18,383 nucleotides of DNA from an uncultured Bdellovibrio sp. (lineage in GTDB: Bacteria; Bdellovibrionota; Bdellovibrionia; Bdellovibrionales; Bdellovibrionaceae). A program made the position numbers and the translations under genes. The notes under the pieces are model-generated. The model saw only the letters and a program-made list of their open reading frames with translations. It ran no database searches and was not told the origin of the DNA. This document shows positions 15,231 through 18,383 of the stretch, piece by piece (positions within the stretch are counted from its first letter, which is position 1; every line of letters begins with the position of its first letter). The DNA is taken from the NCBI GenBank assembly GCA_946482355.1, contig CAMLRE010000003.1, positions 1 to 18,383 on the forward strand, read 5' to 3'.

Positions 15231-15241
15231 AGAACTAAGTT

Positions 15242-15433
15242 ATGGAAAACAATCAAAACGCTACAGTAAGAGTACAAAGCATGGAAGCCGAGCTTAAGTT
15301 CTTATGGCAAGAAGCTCAGGCCGAGCAGGTTGAGGTTATGAAAGACCGTAAATTAAAACAGTATTGGGATATGTACGAACTGTATAAAAAACATAAAGCG
15401 TTTATTACAGCGGCTTTTTCACGGGAACAATAA
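15242..15433 (+). CDS. 63-aa hypothetical protein
   Basis: AAGGAG at 15227-15232 lies 9 nt upstream of the ATG, a good start signal. The protein has no signal peptide, membrane segment or Cys. It begins with a polar MENNQNATVR tail, then an almost entirely helical, charged stretch with a Trp/Tyr cluster in the middle (FLWQEAQAEQ, KQYWDMYELYKKHK) and a short amphipathic end. This suggests a small soluble helical hairpin. I do not recognise a family. It is a single gene, convergent with DUF2200 (15 nt between stops), with no clear terminator between them beyond a T8 run at about 15458-15465, which lies inside the DUF2200 gene. Confidence 0.65.
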   Translation: MENNQNATVRVQSMEAELKFLWQEAQAEQVEVMKDRKLKQYWDMYELYKKHKAFITAAFSREQ

Positions 15434-15448
15434 TTACCAATGAATTAG

Positions 15449-15817
15449 CTAACGCGATTTTTTTTGCGATTTTCGATCAAGAATAACTTCGAGTTCTTTT
15501 CCTTTAGCTAATTCGTCGATCAATTTATCTAAATAGCGAATCTTTCGCATCAATGGCTCTTTGATATCTTCGACACGAACTCCGCAAACCACACCTGTTA
15601 TTAGTGAAGCCTTGGGATTTATTTTTGGGGCCTTTTCAAAGAAAGTTTTAACATCCACTTCTTTTTCTAATTGTTTCTTCAACGTGGTTTTATTATAGCC
15701 CGTAAGCCAGAAAATAATTTGATCAACTTCTTCTTTGGTGCGGCTTTTACGTTCGGCCTTTTGCACATACATAGGATAAATGCTGGCAAAACTCATTTTA
15801 TAAATTTTGTGTTCCAT
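15449..15817 (-). CDS. DUF2200 family protein
   Basis: The 122-aa protein matches DUF2200 (PF09966) throughout: [37 protein letters not shown], a [27 protein letters not shown] block and the [19 protein letters not shown] helix. The family is small, cytosolic and of unknown function. Length is normal and the C-terminal tail (QKKSR) is basic. AGGAA lies about 9 nt before the ATG. It follows the M14 carboxypeptidase gene by 15 nt, so the two are probably co-transcribed. Confidence 0.9.
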   Translation of the reverse strand: MEHKIYKMSFASIYPMYVQKAERKSRTKEEVDQIIFWLTGYNKTTLKKQLEKEVDVKTFFEKAPKINPKASLITGVVCGVRVEDIKEPLMRKIRYLDKLIDELAKGKELEVILDRKSQKKSR

Positions 15818-15832
15818 CGCGTTTTTTCCTGA

Positions 15833-16705
15833 CTATTTATTACGAACGAAATCTAATCCACCTTTAATCGCTGCAATTTGGGCTTCGATGCAAATTTCAT
15901 CGCTGGCTTTTGGGCTATCAGGGTAAACTTCTGTTGTTGTGCAGTACTGCGGATTGAATGCTCCGGCACATAAAAATAATTTTTTGACCGGATAATTAAT
16001 CACACCCTCTTGTTCAACTTTATCCCCTAGTAACTGACCCTGATCATCAGGTAAAGCGATGTGGGTTACTTTGCGAACAGCATCGATCATGGCTTTTTGA
16101 AATTCAGGTTGTGGGTTGTTTGTATCACCCACTAAATAAAATCCGTCAGGAATTGGTGAAAATGGAATCGTAATACCATCACGCTGCTCTAAAGCAGGTC
16201 TAAAAATCGTGTTATCGGTATCAGTTGTTTCATGTAAATCAATATGTACAAATGGATTTAATCCAGCGGTTGCTTTTAAGAAAAGTTCGCACTCTTCAGC
16301 TGGGCTATTTTCACGAAATGAACGATTTGGATCAACAGCTTTGGGATTCCAACGGTTGATTGTCTCGTAAGCCCATGGGCTAATACAAGGAGCACAGACA
16401 AAATTAAAAGTATTTTCGTAAGATTTAGCTGCAGTTTTTAAAAAACCTAAAGCTCCGTGCACCCCACTGGTTTCGTAGCCATGCACACCACCTGTGATAA
16501 GCACGGTTTTTTTAGCTGCATCGAAATTTTTAGAACGCACTAGCAAAAGAGGATAGCGCTCGGGATTTAATGACAGGGCTCCGTACTGAATAACTTCAAA
16601 GTCTGACTTCAAGCCTTGAATTTTACTTACAACTTGGTCTTGATAAGAGCGTTTAATATCTTGTTGCTTATACCAATTTTCTTTTTCAGCTTGTTGCCAT
16701 GCCAT
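15833..16705 (-). CDS. M14-type zinc carboxypeptidase / succinylglutamate desuccinylase-like
   Basis: The 290-aa protein has the M14 metal site: H75 and E78 in TGGVHGYETSG and H158 in HIDLHET. DPNRSF (N127, R128) corresponds to the substrate-carboxylate-binding Asn-Arg of carboxypeptidases, and the late E in TTTEVYP is the likely catalytic Glu. There is no signal peptide, so action is cytosolic. Candidate substrates are peptides or N-acyl amino acids, as in the AstE/aspartoacylase branch. GGAGAG lies 5 nt upstream of the ATG. It starts a minus-strand pair with DUF2200 and diverges from the structured RNA region. No strong promoter was found in 16706-16850, which is very AT-rich and holds no gene. 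Confidence 0.82.
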   Translation of the reverse strand: MAWQQAEKENWYKQQDIKRSYQDQVVSKIQGLKSDFEVIQYGALSLNPERYPLLLVRSKNFDAAKKTVLITGGVHGYETSGVHGALGFLKTAAKSYENTFNFVCAPCISPWAYETINRWNPKAVDPNRSFRENSPAEECELFLKATAGLNPFVHIDLHETTDTDNTIFRPALEQRDGITIPFSPIPDGFYLVGDTNNPQPEFQKAMIDAVRKVTHIALPDDQGQLLGDKVEQEGVINYPVKKLFLCAGAFNPQYCTTTEVYPDSPKASDEICIEAQIAAIKGGLDFVRNK

Positions 16706-16881
16706 AACTACTCTCCGTTAATATTTCCGCTCTAAACAAAATAAAAAATCAACTTAGAAAAAAATATTTCTTTTTGTCTTAAGAAACGGCGAAACTTTTC
16801 AATAACTTAACAAGTCTCAAGCTGAGAATAAACTGAAATCTCAATTTGGCCAATTAAGCTCTTAAAAATCTCACCGATAAA

Positions 16882-17063
16882 GTTAGTATCTGCCGCTGGG
16901 AGCTTCAGTGAAATGAAGGCTGGTGTTAAGAGGTTCGAAACTCTTGCAGATAATACTAATGGAGGGACGTATGAAAATTATCCGAAGCCATAACGTTAGA
17001 TTAGAATTAAAGAATCTTCCCGGGACTGCACCCCCTCAATAGAAGGTTCTCGATACTTCGGAA
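16882..17063 (+). ncRNA. Candidate structured RNA: three-way junction plus second hairpin domain
   Basis: P1 pairs 16882-16893 with 16946-16960, giving 12 pairs with a 3-nt bulge at 16952-16954. Inside it are P2 (AGCTTCA 16901-16907 with 16914-16921, one bulge) and P3 (AAGAG 16928-16932 with CTCTT 16941-16945). A second domain pairs 16981-16987 with 17056-17062 and, within it, 17011-17019 with 17042-17050 (nine pairs, one G.U). P1 ends immediately before a GGAGGG ribosome binding site. That site can also pair with CCCTC at 17033-17037. No known riboswitch signature (TPP, c-di-GMP, cobalamin, SAM, purine) was recognised. Strand is set by the downstream terminator. No convincing promoter was seen upstream. 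Confidence 0.55.
16971..17042 (+). CDS. 23-aa micro-ORF inside the structured RNA
   Basis: GGAGG at 16961-16965 lies 5 nt before the ATG. The frame encodes MKIIRSHNVRLELKNLPGTA and three more residues, then TAG at 17040-17042. It is basic, lacks a membrane segment, and ends Pro-Pro-Gln. The SD sits directly after the P1 stem of the three-way junction, so its translation could be switched by folding. The coding segment is itself part of the second hairpin domain, so translation and folding would compete. Either a leader peptide, a genuine microprotein, or a chance frame within a non-coding RNA. No homologue recognised. Confidence 0.45.
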   Translation: MKIIRSHNVRLELKNLPGTAPPQ

Positions 17064-17075
17064 TATGTATTTATA

Positions 17076-17103
17076 AATGCTCGGTTCATACCGGGCATTT
17101 TTT
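17076..17103 (+). terminator. Intrinsic terminator of the structured RNA
   Basis: A 9-bp stem with one G.U (17076-17084 with 17091-17099) and a 6-nt loop is followed by six T (17098-17103), an A and four more T. The T-run direction shows that a plus-strand transcript ends here, although no annotated-size gene lies upstream on this strand. It faces the convergent hydrolase gene (stop at 17107). Confidence 0.85.
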
Positions 17104-17106
17104 ATT

Positions 17107-17910
17107 TTATAATGCTTGAATAAATTTTTCTACGCTACTCCAATACACTTGGTGCCTAGATAAATCGTTGTGTTGCCCGCCTTGCACAGTTACAAAAGTT
17201 GCTTTCGGGTTTTGCGTCGCTAATTGCTGACCTTGCACAAAAGGCACAACCGAATCTTGTGATCCGTGAATGATCAGAATCGGAATATTTAATTCTTTAA
17301 TATTCTTCGCATTATCCAAATCGTAACGAACTAAAAAAGATGGAACTAGTGGAAACACTTGTGCCGCCATATCTTTTATACTTGTGTACGGCGTCTCTAA
17401 GATTAAAGCCTGTACCGTATTCTTAGAAGCAAGATACGAAGCTACCGCTGACCCAAGACTACGACCATAAACAATGATCGGAAGAGATTTATCAGTCACA
17501 GCGATAAAATCGGAAAATGCCGCATCTGCGCTTTGATACATCTCTTTTTCGGTTTTCGGTAACCCCGCAGTCGATTTACCATACCCAGGATAATCCATAA
17601 CTAAAATATCGCTATTGAATTTTTGGCTTAATTCAGCGCCTACATCACCCCAAGAATCTACTGCTCCACCATTACCATGAAAGTAAATTATACGAGCTTT
17701 TGGCTTTTCGGCTTTAAATAATAAACCATGCACTTTTTCATTGCCGTAAGAAATAAATCTTTCTTCGAAAGGCACTCCAAATTTAAAAATAAAATCATTC
17801 GTTAATTTAGTTGGGTGGAACAAAAGCTTTGACTGAAATAGGTAGATCAAAACAACTAACGCGAAAACAAAAAATAAAAGAACTCGCAATATAACAGATA
17901 TGGCTGTCAT
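17107..17910 (-). CDS. Membrane-anchored alpha/beta hydrolase (BEM46/YfhR type)
   Basis: The 267-aa protein opens with one hydrophobic helix (residues about 5-26, ILRVLLFFVFALVVLIYLF), a signal anchor that would place the catalytic domain outside the inner membrane. The hydrolase core shows the oxyanion loop YFHGNGG (76-82), a DYPGYGKS turn, the nucleophile elbow YGRSLGS with Ser151, Asp219 in IHGSQDSVVPF, and His247 in GGQHNDL. This is an intact catalytic triad in the BEM46/serine aminopeptidase-like family. The substrate is unknown. It overlaps the stop of the upstream YbaN-like gene by 1 nt (TAATG), so translation is coupled. It shares a terminator-facing convergent end with the structured RNA. 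Confidence 0.87.
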   Translation of the reverse strand: MTAISVILRVLLFFVFALVVLIYLFQSKLLFHPTKLTNDFIFKFGVPFEERFISYGNEKVHGLLFKAEKPKARIIYFHGNGGAVDSWGDVGAELSQKFNSDILVMDYPGYGKSTAGLPKTEKEMYQSADAAFSDFIAVTDKSLPIIVYGRSLGSAVASYLASKNTVQALILETPYTSIKDMAAQVFPLVPSFLVRYDLDNAKNIKELNIPILIIHGSQDSVVPFVQGQQLATQNPKATFVTVQGGQHNDLSRHQVYWSSVEKFIQAL

Positions 17911-18296
17911 TAATGCCCCCCACTACTTTTTCTAGTTACGATAAAAGTAGATACAACGGTAAGTAGCACAGTCACAGAAATCTGAAGCCATAACATCAGA
18001 GGCTTCATCCATAAAACGGCCAAAGAAAGCATTATCATTGAAATAGCGACGACTTTCGTAGATTTGGCGATGGATTTATCTCTTTCCCAATCACGCAGTG
18101 ATTTTCCTAAACCTGGCTGATTGTATAGCCATTGATGCGCCTTTGGTGAACTTTTTAAAAAGCACCACGCCGACAACAATAAAAATGGCGTCGTCGGCAA
18201 TACCGGAAGAAATGCGCCGATAATTCCTAGAACTAAAGAGATAAACCCTAAAGTGAATAAAAAAGTTCTAACTAAGGGATTTTTAACGATAGACAC
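17910..18296 (-). CDS. YbaN/DUF454 family inner-membrane protein
   Basis: The 128-aa protein matches the YbaN (PF04304) layout: two N-terminal helices with the family signature GIIGAFLPVLPTTPFLLLSA, WCFLKSSPKAHQWL, a cytoplasmic loop with LRDWERDKSI, and two further helices at about 77-118. The start is a GTG at 18294-18296 with no strong SD. It overlaps the end of the upstream gene by 14 nt, which suggests translational coupling. The family's role is unknown. It forms an operon with the downstream alpha/beta hydrolase and the partial upstream gene. Confidence 0.88.
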   Translation of the reverse strand: MSIVKNPLVRTFLFTLGFISLVLGIIGAFLPVLPTTPFLLLSAWCFLKSSPKAHQWLYNQPGLGKSLRDWERDKSIAKSTKVVAISMIMLSLAVLWMKPLMLWLQISVTVLLTVVSTFIVTRKSSGGH

Positions 18297-18383
18297 TTAA
18301 ACTTTCACGCTCGCTATCAGATAGTGCTAGCCCAAACTCATTTGTTAAAACATCAATTAACTCTTTATTGCTTTGCAGTTGTT
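18283..18383 (-). CDS. C-terminal end of an unidentified gene (5' part beyond the window)
   Basis: On the minus strand one frame is open from the right edge to TAA at 18283-18285 and gives 32 terminal residues, including ELIDVLTNEFGLALSDSERE. The other two frames stop within 30 nt of the edge, supporting this one. The 14-nt overlap with the YbaN-like GTG start is typical of operon genes. A NEFGL ending vaguely recalls arylamine N-acetyltransferases, but this is far too little to assign. Confidence 0.55.
   Translation of the reverse strand, partial: QLQSNKELIDVLTNEFGLALSDSERESLSVYR

Noticed and set aside
15434..15475. T8 run at 15458-15465 as an intrinsic terminator between the 63-aa gene and DUF2200
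   Set aside because: No stable hairpin immediately precedes it; only a short TTAGCTAA palindrome.
16926..16950. GGTTCGAAACTC at the P3 hairpin looks like a tRNA T-arm
   Set aside because: The stem closes around an 8-nt loop rather than the 7-nt loop of a T-arm, and no acceptor, D-arm or anticodon arm could be fitted around it.
16882..16960. Known riboswitch class (purine, preQ1, c-di-GMP, TPP) for the three-way junction
   Set aside because: Some short similarities exist (a CTCTTG-A end like purine riboswitches, AGAGGTTC like preQ1-I), but the diagnostic loops and junctions of these classes are absent.

Overview
The window is AT-rich DNA from a Gram-negative bacterium. Evidence is an outer-membrane-barrel-like protein with a terminal Phe, many Sec signal peptides, and a Rnk-type regulator beside a group III truncated haemoglobin. 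Gene content and small-protein families (patatin, DUF2200, YdeI/OmdA, AHSA1, short HPF) are reminiscent of Bdellovibrionota, but this is an impression from protein style, not a demonstrated assignment. Genes are tightly packed and no rRNA, tRNA, insertion sequence or CRISPR was seen.

Left part (1-3773). A minus-strand operon reads DOPA-dioxygenase-like protein, then a TIGR00027-type SAM methyltransferase, then a multi-spanning NarL/ComP-type sensor histidine kinase cut by the left edge. Opposite them is a short ribosome-hibernation-factor-like gene, which ends in a perfect 12-bp bidirectional terminator shared with the convergent AHSA1-type gene.

Middle left (3777-7712). The AHSA1 gene diverges from a membrane-anchored metallophosphoesterase. 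Downstream is a plus-strand cluster of rnk, a group III truncated haemoglobin and a patatin-like lipase, with inverted repeats in the rnk leader.

Centre (7717-14427). This is the most unusual region. A compact minus-strand, apparently co-transcribed set of six genes encodes, in order: a 212-aa exported protein with three internal repeats; a 915-aa exported Cys-containing protein with a C-terminal beta-repeat domain and a Pro/Thr tail; a 561-aa probable outer-membrane beta-barrel; two paralogous small exported proteins (one with an added Ig-like domain); and a 97-aa cytoplasmic protein that looks like an isolated C-terminal domain of a phage/contractile-tail sheath. A 20-bp near-perfect dyad sits at the operon's start and overlaps its ribosome binding site. 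I infer an undescribed envelope assembly; its function is unknown.

Right part (14483-18383). A YdeI/OmdA-type gene has a textbook promoter placed so that its mRNA should be leaderless. It is followed by a 63-aa orphan, a DUF2200 gene and an M14-type zinc carboxypeptidase. Then comes a roughly 220-nt plus-strand element (about 16882-17103) holding a three-way-junction RNA fold, a 23-codon micro-ORF with a strong ribosome binding site, a second hairpin domain and an intrinsic terminator. It is a good candidate for an unannotated riboswitch-like or small-RNA gene. The window ends with a minus-strand operon of an unidentified gene (partial), a YbaN/DUF454 membrane protein and a membrane-anchored alpha/beta hydrolase.
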